NCBI RefSeq assembly: GCF_036898095.1 | Contig: NC_090739.1 | Coordinates: 61,709,353-61,773,352, forward strand | DNA: 64,000 nt | Direction of reading: 5' to 3' | Source of the DNA: Palaemon carinicauda | Lineage: Eukaryota > Arthropoda > Malacostraca > Decapoda > Palaemonidae | In this document: in pieces, positions 12,201 through 24,959 of the stretch | Position numbering within the stretch: position 1 is the first letter of the stretch | Layout of the letters: each line of letters opens with the position of its first letter | The notes under the pieces: generated by a model | Database searches by the model: none | What the model was told of the DNA's origin: nothing | What the model saw: the letters and a program-made list of their open reading frames with translations, nothing else | Position numbers and translations under genes: made by a program

Positions 12201-15200
12201 GGCAACAGGGCAGGAGGCTGCCAAAGAGGGCAATGGCAATACTTCTCTGAGATGGGCAATGGCAAGAGGGCAAGAGGCACCCGAGAGGGGCAATGGCAGG
12301 AGGCACCAAGGAGGGCAATGGCAGGAGGCACCAAGGAGGGCAATGGCAAGAGGGCAATGGAACTAGTGAAAAAGGTCGCTGTGGTGGGCAATGGCGAGAG
12401 GGTAACAGACAACCAAGGAGGGCAATGGCAAGAGGGCAAGATGCTGCCGAGGAGGGCAATGATAAGAGGGCAAGAGGACGCCAAAGATGGCAATGGCAAG
12501 AGGGCAAGAGGCACCTAAAGAGGGCAATGGCAAGAGGTACCGAGGAGGGCAATGGCAAGAGGGCAAGAGGGCAAGAGGCACCCGAGGAGGGCAATGGAAA
12601 GAGGGCAAGAGGCACCCAAGGAGGGCAATGGAACAGGTGCAAGATACCGCTGAGGAGGGCAAGAGGCCATCGAGGAGGGCAATGGCAAGAGGATGCCGAA
12701 GCAGGAAATGGCAGGAGGGCAAGAGGAAGCCAAGGCGTGCTATGGAACAAGGGACCAGAGACCGCTGAGGTGGGCAATGGCAAGAGGCCACCGAGGAGGT
12801 CAATGAAAAGAGGGCAAGAGGCCACTGAGAAGGGCAATGGCAAGAGACGGCCGAGGAGGGCAATGGCAAGAGGCTGCTGCGGAGGACAATGGCAAGAGGG
12901 AAAGAGGCCAGTGAAGAGGGCAATGGCAAGAGGGCAAAAGGCCACCAAATAGGGCAATGGCAACAGGGCAGGAGGCCACCAAAGAGGGCAATGGCAATAC
13001 TTCTCTGAGATGGGCAATGGCAAGAGGGCAAGAGGCTCCCGAGAGGGGCAATGGCAAGAGGCACCAAGGAGGGCAATGGCAAGAGGTGAAGAGGCCGGTG
13101 AATAGGGCAATGACAAGAGGGCAAAAGGACACCAAAGAGGGCAATGGCAAGAGGACACCAAAGAGGGCAATGACGAGAGGTCGCCGAGATGGGCAATGGC
13201 GCGAGGGCAAGAGGCCGCCAAAGAGGGCATTGGGACAAGAGCAAAAGGTCACGGAGGAGGGCAATGGCGAGAGGGCAAGAAGCCACCAAGAAGGGCAATG
13301 GCAAGAGGTTGCTGAGGAGGCCAATAGGCCACCAAAGAAAGCAATGGAACTAGTGCAAAAGGTGGTCGTGGAGGGCAATGTCGAGAGGGCAAGAAGCTAC
13401 CAAGAAGGGCAATGGCAAGAGGTTGCTGAGGAGGCCAATGGCAAGAGGGCAATAGGCCACCAAAGAGGGCAATGGAACTAGTGCAAGATGCTGCAGAGAA
13501 AGGAAATGGCGAGAGGGTAATTGGCCACCAAGGAGGGCAATGGCAAGAGGCCACCAAGGAGGGCAATGGCAAGAGGCCACCTAGAAAGGCAATGGCAAGA
13601 AGCCACCAAGAAGGGCAATGGCAAGAGGTTGCTGAGGAGGCCAATGGCGAGAGGGCAATATGCCACCAAAAAGGGCAATGGAACTAGTGAAAAAGGTCGC
13701 TGTGGTGGGCAATGGCGAGAGGGTAACAGACAACCAAGGAGGGCAATGGCAAGAGGGCAAGATGCTGCCGAGGAGGGCAATGACAAGAGGGCAAGAGGAA
13801 GCCAAGGATGGCAATGGCAAGAGGGGAAGACGCGCCTTGCCAAGGAGAGCAAGGGACAGAGGGCAAGAGGTCACCAAGATGGGTAATGCCAAGAGAGAAA
13901 GAGGCTGCCAAAGAGGGCAATTGAACCAGTGCAAGAAGCTACAGTGGAGGGAAATGGCGGGAGGGCACAAAGGAGAGCAATGGCAAGAGGCCGCCAAAGC
14001 GGGTAGTGGAATAAGTGCAAGATGCCGCCGAGGAGTGCAAGGGCAAGAGGCTCCGAGGAGGGCAAGAGGCACCCAAGAGGGACCATGGCAAGAGGTACCA
14101 GGGAGGGCAATGGCAAGAGGGCAAGAGGCACCCGAGGAGGGCAATGGCAAGAGGGCAAGAGGCACCCAAGAAGGGCAATGGCAAGAGGCTGCCAAAGAGG
14201 GCAATGGAACAGGTGCAAGATACCGCCGAGGAGGGCAAGAGGCCACCGAGGAGGGCAAGAGGCCACAGAGGAGGGCAATAGCAAGAGGACGCCGAGGCAG
14301 GCAATGGCAGGAGGGCAAGAGGAAGCCAAGGCGGGCTATGGAACAAGGGGCCAGAGACCGCTGAGGTGGGCAATGGCAAGAGGCCACCAAGGAGGGCAAT
14401 GATAAGAGGGCAAGAGACCATCAAGGAGGGCAATGGCAAGAGACCATCGAGGAGGGCAATGGCAAGAGGGAAAGAGGCCAGTGAAGAGGGCAATGGCAAC
14501 AGGGCAGGAGGCTGCCAAAGAGGGCAATGGCAATACTTCTCTGAGATGGGCAATGGCAAGAGGGCAAGAGGCACCCGAGAGGGGCAATGGCAGGAGGCAC
14601 CAAGGAGGGCAATGGCAGGAGGCACCAAGGAGGGCAATGGCAAGAGGGCAATGGAACTAGTGAAAAAGGTCGCTGTGGTGGGCAATGGCGAGAGGGTAAC
14701 AGACAACCAAGGAGGGCAATGGCAAGAGGGCAAGATGCTGCCGAGGAGGGCAATGACAAGAGGGCAAGAGGATGCCAAAGATGGCAATGGCAAGAGGGCA
14801 AGAGGCACCTAAAGAGGGCAATGGCAAGAGGTACAGAGGAGGGCAATGGCAAGAGGGCAAGAGGCACCCGAGGAGGGCAATGGCAAGAGGGCAAGAGGCA
14901 CCCAAGGAGGGCAATGGAACAGGTGCAAGATACCGCTGAGGAGGGCAAGAGGCCATCGAGGAGGGCAATGGCAAGAGGATGCCGAAGCAGGAAATGGCAG
15001 GAGGGCAAGAGGAAGCCAAGGCGTGCTATGGAACAAGGGGCCAGAGACCGCTGAGGTGGGCAATGGCAAGAGGCCACCGAGGAAGGAAATGAAAAGAGGG
15101 CAAGAGGCCACTGAGAAGGGCAATGCAAGAGACCATCGAGGAGGGCAATGGCAAGAAGCTGCTGCGGAGGACAATGGCAAGAGGGAAAGAGGCCAGTGAA

Positions 15201-18200
15201 GAGGGCAATGGCAAGAGGGCAAAAGGCCACCAAATAGGGCAATGGCAACAGGGCAGGAGGCCACCAAAGAGGGCAATGGCAATACTTCTCTGATATGGGC
15301 AATGGCAAGAGGGCAAGAGGCTCCCGAGAGGGGCAATGGCAAGAGGCACCAAGGAGGGCAATGGCAAGAGGCTGCTGAGGAGGGCAATGGCAAGAGGTGA
15401 AGAGGCCGGTGAATAGGGCAATGACAAGAGGGCAAAAGGACACCAAAGAGGGCAATGGCAAGAGGACACCAAAGAGGGCAATGACGAGGTCACCGAGATG
15501 GGCAATGGCAAGAGGACACCAAAGAGGGCAATGACGAGAGGTCGCCGAGATGGGCAATGGGGCGAGGGCAAGAGGCCGCAAAAGAGGGCATTGGGACAAG
15601 AGCAAAAGGTCACGGAGGAGGGCAATGGCGAGAGAGCAAGAAGCCACCAAGAAGGGCAATGGCAAGAGGTTGCTGAGAAGGCCAATGGCATGAGGGCAAT
15701 AGGCCACCAAAGAGGGCAATGGAACTAGTGCAAAAGGTCGTCGTGGAGGGCAATGGCGAGAGAGCAACAAACAACCAAGAAGGGCAATGGCAAGAGGGCA
15801 ATATGCCACCGAGGAGGGCAATGACAAGAGGCTGCCAAGGAGGGCAATGGCAAGATTGGAAGATGCTGCCAAGGAGGGTAATGGACAGTGGGCAAGAGGT
15901 CACCAAGATGGGTAATGCCAAGAGAGCAAAAGGCTGCCAAATAGGGCAATTGAACCAATGCAAGATGCTGCAGAGGAAGGAAATGGCGAGAGGGTAATAG
16001 GCCACTGAGGAGGGCAATGGCAAGAGGCCACCAAGGAGGGCAATGGCAAGAGGCCGCCAAAACGGGCAGTGGATCAAGTGCAATATGCTGCCGAGGAGTG
16101 CAAGGGCAAGAGGCACCAAGGAGGGCAATGGCAAGAGGGCAAGAGGCACCGAGGAGGGCGATGGCATGAGGGCCAGAGGGACCCGAGAAGGGCAATAGTA
16201 AGAGGCACCGAGAAGGGCAATGGCAAGAGGGCAAGAGGCACCCAAGGAGGGCAATGGCAAGAGGCCACCAAAGAGGACAACGGACAAGATGCAAGATGCC
16301 GCCGAGGAGGGTGAGAGGCCACCGGGGCGGGGAATGGCAAGAGAACGCCGAGGCAGGCAATGGCAGGAGGGCAAGAAGAAGCAGAGGCGGGCTATGGAAC
16401 TAGGGGCCAGAGGCCACCGAGGTGGGCAATGGCAAGAGGCCGCCGAGGTGGGCAATGGCAAGAGGCCACCGAGGAGGGCAATGGTAAGAGGGCAAGAGGC
16501 CACTGGGAAGGGGGAATGACAAGCAGGCAAGAAGACGCCGAGGAGGGCAATGGCAAGAGGGTAGGAGACCATCGAGGAGGGCAATGGAGAGACCGCAGAG
16601 GAGGACAATGGCAAGAGGCTACTGAGGAGGGCAATGGCGAGAGGGGAAGAGGCCAGTGAAGAGGGCAATGGCGAGAGGGTAAAAGGCCACCAAAGAGGGC
16701 AATGGCAAGAGGTCGTTGAGATGGGCAATGGCGCGAGGGCAAGAGGCCAACAAAGAGGGCAATGGAACAAGTGCAAAAGGTCACCGAGGAGGGCAATGGC
16801 GAGAGGGCAAGAAGTCGCCAAGAAGGGCAATGGCAAGAGGGTGCCGAGGAGACCAATGGCAATAGGCCGCCAAACCGGGTAGTGGAACAAGTGCAAGATG
16901 CCGATGAGGAGTGCAAGGGCAAGAGGCACCGAGGAGGGCAATGGCAAGAGGCACAGAGGGCAATGGCAAGAGGGCAAGAGGCACCCAAGAAGGGTAATGG
17001 CAACAGGCACGGAGGAGGGCAATGGCAAGAGGACAAGAGGCACTCAAGGAGGGCAATGGTAAGAGGGCAAGCGGCACCCAAGGAAGGCAATGGCAAGAGG
17101 CCAACAAAGAGGGCAATGGAACAGGTGCAAGATGCCACCGAGGAGGACAAGATGCAAGCGAGGAGGGCAATGGCAAGAGAAAGCTGAGACAGACAATGAC
17201 AGGAGGGCAAGAGGAAGCTATGGCCGCGAGGAGGGCAATGGTAAGGGGGGCAAGACGACGCCAAGGAGGGCAATGGCAAGGGGGCAAGAGGACGACAAGA
17301 AGGGCAATGGCAAGAGGGCAAGAGACCACCGAGAAGGGCAATGGCAGGAGACTGCTGAGGGCAATGGCAAGAGGCTGCTGAGAAGGGCAATAGCAAGAGG
17401 GGAAGAGGCCGGTGAAGAGGGCAATGGCAAGAGGGCAATGGCAATAGGGAAAGAGGTCCTCAAAGAGAACAACGGCAAGAGGACGCTGAAGCAGGCAATG
17501 GCAGGAGGGCAAGAGGAAGCAGAGGCGGCAGAGGTGGGCAATGGCAATAGGCCGCCGAGGTGGACAATAAGAGGCAAACGAGGAGGGCAATGGTAAGAGG
17601 GCAAGAGGCCACTGAGAAGGGCAATGGCAAGCAAGAGGACGCCGAGGAGGGCAATTGCAAGAGGGCAGGAGACCACAAAGGAGGGCAATGGCAAGAGGGG
17701 AAGAGGCCGATGAAGAGGGCAATGGCAAGAGGGCAAAAGGCCACCAAAGAGGGCAATGGCAAGAGCCCGCCAAAGAGGGCGATGGCATGAGGTCGCCGAG
17801 ATGGGCAATGGGGCGAGGGCAAGAGGCCGCCAAAGAGGGCAACGGAACAAGTGCAAAAGGTCACCAAGGAGAGCAATGGCGAGAGGGCAAGAAGCCATCA
17901 AGAAGGGCAATGGCAAGAGGGCAATAAGCCACCAAAGAGGGCAATGGAACTAGTGAAAAAGGCCGCCATGGAGGGCAATGGCGAGAGGGCAACAAACAAC
18001 AAAGTAGGGCAATGGCAAGAGGGCTAGATGCTGCTGAGGAGGGCAATGACAAGAGGGCAAGAGGCTGCCAAGTAGGGCAATGGAAAGGGGGGAAGAGGCT
18101 ACCAAGGGGAGCAATGGACAGAGGGCTAAAGGCACCCAAGGAGGGCAATGACAAGAGGTCGCTAAAGACGGCAATGGAACAGGTAAAAGATGCAGCCGAG

Positions 18201-19488
18201 GAAGGCAATTAACCACCGAGGAGGGCAATGGGAAGAGGACGCCGAGGCAGGCAATGGCAGGAGGGAAAAAGAAAACTGAGGCAGGCTATGGCACAAGAGA
18301 CCAGAGGCCGCTGAGGAGGGCAATGGCAAGAGGCCGCCGAGGTGGGCAATGGTATGAGGGCAGGAGATCACCAAGGAGGGCAATGGCAAGAGGCTGCTAA
18401 GGAGGGCAATGGCAAGAGGCTGCTAAGGAGGGCAATGGCAAGATACTGCTAAGGAGGGCAATGGCCAAAGGGGAAGAGGCCCGTGAAGAGGGCAAAAGGC
18501 CACCAAAGAGGGCACTGGCAATAGGGCAAGAGCCCGCCAAAGAGGGCAATGGCAAGAGGTTGCTGAGATGGGCAATGACGCGAGGGCAAAAGGCCGCCAA
18601 AGAGGACAATGGAACAAGTGCAAAAGGTCTCGAGGAGGGCAATGGCGAGAGGGCAAGAAGCCACTAAGAAGGGCAATGGCAAAAAGGTTACTGAGGAGGC
18701 AAATAGCAAGAGGGCAATAGGCCACCAAAGAGGACAATGGAACTAGTGCAAAAGGTCGCCGTGGAGGGCAATGGCGAGAGGGCAATGGCGAAAGGGCAAG
18801 ATGCTGCCAAGGAGGGCAATGGCAAAATGGAAAGACTGCTAAGGAGGGCAATAGCACAAGGGCAAGAGGTTGCCAAGGTGGGTAATAGCTAGAGGACAAG
18901 AGGTCACCAAGGAGGGCAATGGCAAGAGGGCAAGAGGCCACCAATGAGGACAGTAGCAAGAGGGCAAGAGGACGCCGAGGAGAGCAATCGCAAGAGGGCA
19001 AAAGGCTGCCGAGATGGGCAATGGCAAGAGGCCACTGAAGAGGGCAATGGTAAGAGGGCAAAAGGCCACCAAGAAGGGCAATGGTAAGAAGGCAAGAGAA
19101 TGCCAAGGAGGGCAATGGCATGAGGGCAAGAGGCTACCAAGGAGGGCAATGGCAATAGGGCAAGAGGCAGCCAAAGGGGGCAATGGCAAGAAGGCAAGAG
19201 GTCGCCGAGATTGGCAATGGCATGAGGGCAAGAGGCCACCAAAGAGGGCAATGAAACAAGTGCAAGAGGTCGCTGAGGGCAATGGCGAGAGGGCAAGAAC
19301 CCACCGAGAAGGGCAATGGCAAGAGGTTTCTGAGGAGGCCAATGGCAAGAGGCCACTAAAGAGGGCAATGGAACAAGTGCAAGAGGTCGCCGTGAAGGGC
19401 AATGGCGAGAGGGCAGCAAACAACCAAGATGCCGTCGGGGAGGGCAATGACAAGAGGGCAAGATGCTGCCAAGGAGGGCAATGACAAG
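3269..19488. repeat. 16-kb purine-rich minisatellite array 1 (26/34-bp units)
   Basis: The whole interval is built from variants of GGGCAATGGCAAGAGG followed by a variable block such as CCACCAAGGA. Measured spacing between successive AATGG motifs is 26 bp in the short form (for example 8941, 8967, 8993) and 34 bp where an extra GGGCAAGA is present (9569 to 9603). The plus strand is strongly purine-rich. The flanks 3269-8300 and 15700-19488 are more diverged; the centre is organised into larger blocks (separate entry). Since 26 and 34 are not multiples of three and the unit has few stop codons, very long open frames occur by chance in several frames on both strands. I do not treat these as genes. 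The array lies about 1 kb beyond the 3' end of the SLC38A7-like gene. Confidence 0.95.
8300..15700. repeat. higher-order repeat of about 2.27 kb inside array 1
   Basis: The marker ACTTCTCTGA occurs at 7297, 8401, 9974, 10724, 12241, 12999, 14534 and 15284. From 8401 the markers form two interleaved series, each spaced about 2.27-2.32 kb (8401, 10724, 12999, 15284 and 9974, 12241, 14534). Long blocks, for example 10683-11413 and 12957-13687, correspond at a fixed offset of 2274 bp. This shows that a block of roughly 75-85 basic units has been amplified in tandem about three times, the last copies being the most alike. Exact block borders cannot be fixed by eye. Confidence 0.85.
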
Positions 19489-20361
19489 GACTAAAATTTA
19501 CCACCTTGCTGCAAAAGACAGTTTTAGACAAATATTTAAAACTGTCCCACCATGTTGATATTTTGATTCTTTTATCTTATGTATATTAGTAAATTTTTTG
19601 TCTCCTTTCATCCATTTTTTAAATTTAAAGCTTACTGTATTTCATTCTAAGGGAAAACTAGGAAATATATATACAGTACACAAGTTCTTGAGTCTTTTCT
19701 AACATATTTTCTCTTACAGTGCTTTAAGCTGCTTTTAAGAAAATTTAATCCATTCCACAACACACCAACAAAGTATCAAAAGAATAATTTGCCAGAACTA
19801 CCTATCGGAATTTAACTTTACAAAATTTTTTTAAAAGATGAATCTAAATCAAAGATCAAAGTAGAGTGGACTACAAAATTTCAAGGACCAAAAATCTATT
19901 TGAGAAAGTTTTTCAAATACCTTAATTGAAAAAGACTTACTGTGAGGAACTATCTTTAATAGATTTTAGAAAATTCATTTTGCATGTTTTATGGTATTAT
20001 ACTGCATTTCTCAAGTTAAATGTGGCAAAAACTTTACTGGTATTTTGTTAAGTATTTATGAGTTGGTTTTCAATTAATACAAATCTATATCCAGGGACAC
20101 TGCAATTACAAAATCCATGAATTACAATAAAAAGTATAATTGGGAATTATTAGTTTTGCTAAAACTTGAGAATTATATAGCATGTCTCCCCTTAATAAAG
20201 ATTTGTTCTCATTGGAAGTAAAGTTAATTTCAATTCAAAATATTGTACTGTAAACTGCAAAATTTCCACAAAATGATAGTGAGTACAGAAAGTCTGATGA
20301 ATGAAGACAAATTTTTTTTCAATTACATAGGAAAAAATAACTAACCTTTAATTTGAAAAAA
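19489..20361. other. AT-rich flank between array 1 and the SLC38A7-like 3' end
   Basis: AT-rich sequence without recognisable coding or repeat content. It lies downstream of the transporter in its own (minus) direction. Confidence 0.5.
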
Positions 20362-20367
20362 TTTATT
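20362..20367 (-). promoter_or_regulatory. candidate polyadenylation signal of the SLC38A7-like gene
   Basis: On the minus strand an AATAAA hexamer lies about 115 bp downstream of the stop codon at 20482-20484. It is the first canonical hexamer I found after the stop. Such hexamers are common by chance in AT-rich DNA, so this is a candidate only. Confidence 0.35.
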
Positions 20368-20481
20368 GCATAAGTAGTATAAAATGAGAATGCATCGTAC
20401 TGTACTTAAAGTAGGATAAATTAATCAAAGGAAAATGTATAAGCAAAAGATTGTCCAAATATCTTGCTAAATGCAGAGCAA

Positions 20482-20672
20482 TTACTCGCACAATGGTGTG
20501 GATTCGTCTGGATCCAGCATATTTTCTATTCCTAATACAAAAGCCAGACCAAAAGTAAACATTCCTAACATTACATACATTACACCTACTGCGCACCACC
20601 CAACTTCACGCCATGATTTTGTAGAGCTGTTCATTTCACTTTCACATAACACCAGCTGCAACAAACTCATAC
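20482..20672 (-). CDS. SLC38A7: SLC38A7-like terminal coding exon
   Basis: The coding part is 191 bp, with a pyrimidine-rich acceptor ending TTTCAG at 20673-20678 and a stop (TAA) at 20482-20484. Two bases complete the split Gly codon, then 62 codons. It encodes MSLLQLVLCE, a short polar loop, a last membrane span (VGVMYVMLGMFTFGLAFVLG) and an acidic tail ending ESTPLCE. The arrangement of loop, final span and short tail is that of SLC38 C-termini. Confidence 0.88.
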
Positions 20673-21500
20673 CTGAAAGAAAGGAAAGGGTTTTACTATT
20701 ATATTCATGATATTCCTTTATAAATATGCAATATATCATTTATCTTCAGAAATCCTTAGCTTGCTGCAATATGTGTATTGTACAGCCGGCTACATAAATT
20801 GTAAGTCTTTGCTTTTCTTATTATTTCATTTAACAGTAGTTGGTCATTGTTAATAGTTTGGCAATTCTATTTAATCCATGCTGTCTATTTAATCTATGCT
20901 GCAATTGCTTCCTTTCTTACTAGACTCTATAGGCCAACTACAGGTTCATATTGCAGTGCAACCTCAAGTTAAACAAACTGCTCTAAATATTAAGGTCTAC
21001 CATTTATTGTAACTCTGTTCTATACTATCTTGCCCACATCTGGTGCTTTTGTAAAGTTTGGAAATAAAAATTCTCTACTTCACATATACATGTAATGTGT
21101 AATCCTCTAGTGACAAAATCTTTTTCATATGGAATAATAATATTCACAAATACACCTTTCCTATAACTGTTTCGTGACTATTCTACACACTACTTTTACT
21201 TCTGAAGTACAGTACTTCCTTTCCTGAGACTATATACATTTTTGCTTGCACTGATTTTTTAGTTTTCCTACTCTATTTTACATTTCCAAGTATACATCCC
21301 ATGATTTCCATATTAACCCTAATTACCTTCACAAAGTAGAGCCTCTTTCCCACAAGCAATTAAAAGCTCCTGAACCAAAGAATCAAAGAGTAAACTAGAC
21401 AAAATAGTCAAACAAAGAAACTGTAAATATTCCTAAAACTGTTTTAAAAGTCACTCTAAGGCTAATTCTTAAACAAATCTGTTAGATTATTCATTTATCC
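20673..21500. other. intron, no further feature seen
   Basis: AT-rich intron of the transporter (its 3' part on the minus strand). No coding or structured element was recognised apart from the adjacent tandem repeat. Confidence 0.5.
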
Positions 21501-21703
21501 TGTCCCTTTTGTGCAGTCCTTGACCTCCCTGTCCCTTTTGTGCAGTCCTTGACCTCCCTGTCCCTTTTGTGCAGTCCTTGACCTCCCTGTCCCTTTTGTG
21601 CAGTCCTTGACCTCCCTGTCCCTTTTGTGCAGTCCTTGACCTCCCTGTCCCTTTTGTGCAGTCCTTGACCTCCCTGTCCCTTTTGTGCAGTCCTTGACCT
21701 CCA
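21501..21703. repeat. 29-bp tandem repeat, 7 copies
   Basis: The unit TGTCCCTTTTGTGCAGTCCT plus TGACCTCCC is repeated seven times at exactly 29 bp (21501, 21530, and so on), with almost no variation between copies. It lies in the last intron of the SLC38A7-like gene. Because 29 is not a multiple of three, all frames read through without stops, giving open frames of no significance. The uniformity points to a young, possibly length-variable locus. Confidence 0.95.
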
Positions 21704-21840
21704 AATTCTCAGAAAGGTTGTAACAAATAAAGGAAAACCTACTTTTAACATGAAAGTTACATCAAGATCATTGATAATTATATTTTGCACAAATTAAATA
21801 GGGAATTTAGCATACAGGGAATCTGGAGATAAAACCTCAC

Positions 21841-21958
21841 CTGGGAAAACAAATATGAAAAATGCAGCAAGGCTTCCTAGCAGTTTTACTACAATATCAA
21901 TATTGGGAGTAAATGATGCCATTAAAATTGATGCCAACCACAGCACTATGGCAATAAT
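21841..21958 (-). CDS. SLC38A7: SLC38A7-like exon, two membrane spans
   Basis: The exon is 118 bp, 39 codons plus one base, with an acceptor TTACAG at 21959-21964 and a donor GTGAGG at 21835-21840. It encodes IIAIVLWLASILMASFTPNI, then a segment ending LAAFFIFVFPG. The PDI/PNI element and the FIFVFPG end match the equivalent part of SLC38A7. The last Gly codon is split and completed by the terminal exon. Confidence 0.9.
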
Positions 21959-23176
21959 CTGTAAGACAAGAGATAAAAAACAATTAGTAATGTTAGTCTC
22001 AATGAAACATCAAACCTTGAAACTATCAACACTGATAATAGTACCGTAATATTTTCTACTAACATACCAGTATTAATCAAAATATACTTTTAACAACAAA
22101 TCATAAAACAGTATATAAATACCATTAAAATTTCTCCTCATCATTATCTTTTTACATAGTTCTCTTAAACCAAATTGTTTTAAACACTTCCCCACATAAC
22201 CACTTAATATTTTCTGGGTCCCTCTGTCATACTGTAGTCCAGTTCTGTACTGCAACTTTCATCTCTCTTATTTTTCTGATTAACTGCTCTTCTTTGCTCC
22301 CAATTACATAACCAAACCATCTCCCTTTAACAGCTCCTTGGACACCAAATATAAATGCAACTTGATTTGTTATATGACCACGCAAACAATCAAGCCATGA
22401 ATCTTGGCTTGCCTGTATTTCAATAATCTCTTCCTCTGTCGTTGATGTTAGCCCCTTTTCTCATTGCTTTCTTTATACCAACTCCATGGTCCAGTGTATT
22501 TCTACTGACAAAAGAAATGTTCCATCTCTCGGACTATCTGTCCCTCTCATCTCTTTAGACCACCTCATTCATAGTATCGTCCACCTCCTCCGGTTCTTTC
22601 AATTCTTGGTATCTCTTGTGATATCTATTATACCTTACATCACTTTTAATTCATCCACAATATGCACATCTACTTTCCTGAAGGTCAATTTAGAACTTTT
22701 TCTTATTCCATTTTCAAGTTTCAAAACTTTTATTTAGTTTTTCCTGGTCTCCATTCTCCACTTCCCTATTGTTAATTAATATTGAAATCTTTCATTTTGG
22801 GCATAACATGTGCTAAAATATTTCTTCTGAACTATTGTTAAAATTCTATTTAGGTTCCCTTTAAATTATACTGATAACACATGTCTTGCCTTGCTTGCAT
22901 CCTATAATATACTTTTTCCTTCATAATCTATCTGTAACATTAAAATCTTATTATATTTTGGACCAGTTTAACATACTCTTTCCTTATGCTTTGTCTTGTC
23001 TATATTTTACAACAATTTTCTGTGTGCTACTACCAATTTTATTGACTTCTACTTACTTTCAACTTTGACACCTTTGCACAATACATTGGTCTGATGGTAT
23101 TTTTCACGTCTCCATAAAAATGTGGTGGTTCTAACATCCATGGTTAGTTTTTTTTATCATAAGCATCTTTGGGAAC

Positions 23177-23207
<31 letters not shown>

Positions 23208-23843
23208 CTATGAGCATGTTTTTTCACAAAGCCCTTGTTAGTTCATAAATACTACCTTTTGTCCATAAATTTGTCGTATCCTGAAGAATGTTCTTGTATT
23301 CATGAGCAGCCCATTAATTAATTGTTGTCCAAAGACATTGTAGTTCTTGATTCCTTGCTGTTAAATACAGTCCCTGTGCTATCAGCCTGAATCTCAAAAC
23401 TTAGTCATCATAATCATCAATTCATAAACATCTGCTCTCCCTCAAAGGTTACGCAATGTTACGAATGAGTAATAAAATCCAGAGACTGGCAACTGTACAT
23501 ATGGCACTAGTTTGAATGTCGCCCATATTTTCTCTCCTAATGCAAAATTTGGGTAAGAAAGACATTGGCTCCTGATGATAAGAGACGTAAGTATACTTGT
23601 CTATTCAATAGCACACTATTTTAATTGGGGTATTGCTTAACATCATAGTTCAAGATAGTCCTTGTCAGTGGTTTGTTCAGCTGCCTGGTGGTAAAGGACT
23701 TTTATAAAATTTGGTGGTCTTTTTAACTCTCTACTGATGAGACATTTTACCCATGGTAGAAATCCTGAACTTGAAACACACGCAAATGTAGCATAATTCT
23801 ACTAATAATTGGAAATAGTCTGACAATTTTTCAATATGCTTAC
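21959..23843. other. intron with a poly-T run
   Basis: Intron sequence. It contains a homopolymer of about 27 T at 23180-23206. A less AT-rich stretch at about 22260-22740 has no recognisable coding content. Nothing else could be named. Confidence 0.45.
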
Positions 23844-23925
23844 CCTTCTTCGGATAGGTTCATCTAGTGATGCTTCAACAGGAGATAAAGATCTTATTTG
23901 TATATAAAGGTCACTCACTGCTTCC
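23844..23925 (-). CDS. SLC38A7: SLC38A7-like exon, loop segment
   Basis: The exon is 82 bp with an acceptor AACAG at 23926-23930 and a donor GTAAGC at 23838-23843. One base completes the split Arg codon, then 27 codons end in phase 0. It encodes a polar segment starting EAVSDLYIQIRSL and ending EPIRR, matching the R-A-V-x-x-L region and following hydrophilic loop of SLC38A7. The join to the previous exon crosses an 18.6-kb intron, and the fit of phase and family sequence supports it. Confidence 0.85.
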
Positions 23926-24959
23926 CTGTTTAAATGAAATGGCAGGTATCACTGCATATGAAGGAAAACCATAGAAAACTAAATATACAGCACAAATATA
24001 CAGCATGAAAAACTTTTCATTGTTCCTGATTATGATTAGAACAATGCGGATGATCCGTGTAAAAAAAAATTTCCAATGAAAAATAATTTTAAACATTTTG
24101 TTCAACTGCATTCTTTTACAGATCCCAACCTCCTTACTTTGATGGCTTACTCCTGTCCAGAAGATAAAAAAAAAAAGCTCAACTATTGACTAAACTTCCA
24201 AATAAAAGTTTCAAAAGGTAAGAATTGTATGCCTTCCATACATAGCAGGATCCCTCTTTTATTTCCATCGTTTTTTTTTTCTCGGTTGGGGGTCTATCAG
24301 ACGTGGGATGACATTATCAGTGCAATCACTTAGTATGAAACAAGATTGTTGAAAAAAAGATTTTGATAAAATAATTTTCCCCTATTATTCATTACTGTAA
24401 TTTAGCAATATTATATATTACTGTACTTTACTAATGTTAAATGGGTCCTTTCAAATAATTATGACAAACTGAGTATTTCAGCAGTAATTACCATCTAATC
24501 TGAATCTTGCTTGGTTAGCTTCTAGTCCCATTTATTCTATGTATGTAAACTCTACTTGACTTTTTTTAATTATGGGTCTCGCTTTGAGTGTCCCTAATAA
24601 TGCACTCCTTACTTACAATGAAGATTTATTATGAAAGGTTCTAGCGCCATTCAAGGCCCATACAAGATAAAGACTAAAAAAAAAAATCCATACTGCCATA
24701 CTGCATATAGTTAACAACAGGATAAAATAATAAGAATTCTCTTGTAGACTGATTTGTTGGTTGCCATAAAGGTCCTCGAAATTAAGAGATTTAATTGGGC
24801 CATACACCGGACAATATTATTGGACCTATGAAATATTATTATGACTTGGGAAATAAATATTCTCTTAAATCTCCAGCCTTGGGAAACATGCACCTAATTT
24901 GAGCAAGAGGTAATTGAGAGGAAGGATAACAAGATAAGGCTCCTTACTCCTGAAAAGTG
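23926..24959. other. intron sequence before array 2
   Basis: AT-rich intron. No gene, RNA or repeat recognised. Confidence 0.45.

Noticed and set aside
3269..19488. Possible CRISPR array (regular short repeats)
   Set aside because: The repeat units adjoin without unique spacers, units vary in sequence and length, and the window is eukaryotic.
20471..20710. Plus-strand open frame of 79 codons
   Set aside because: It is antisense to the terminal exon of the SLC38A7-like gene, where the minus-strand reading has clear family identity and splice sites.
21491..21790. Open frames encoding a 29-residue repeat
   Set aside because: Frame by-product of a 29-bp tandem repeat inside an intron; no flanking coding sequence.
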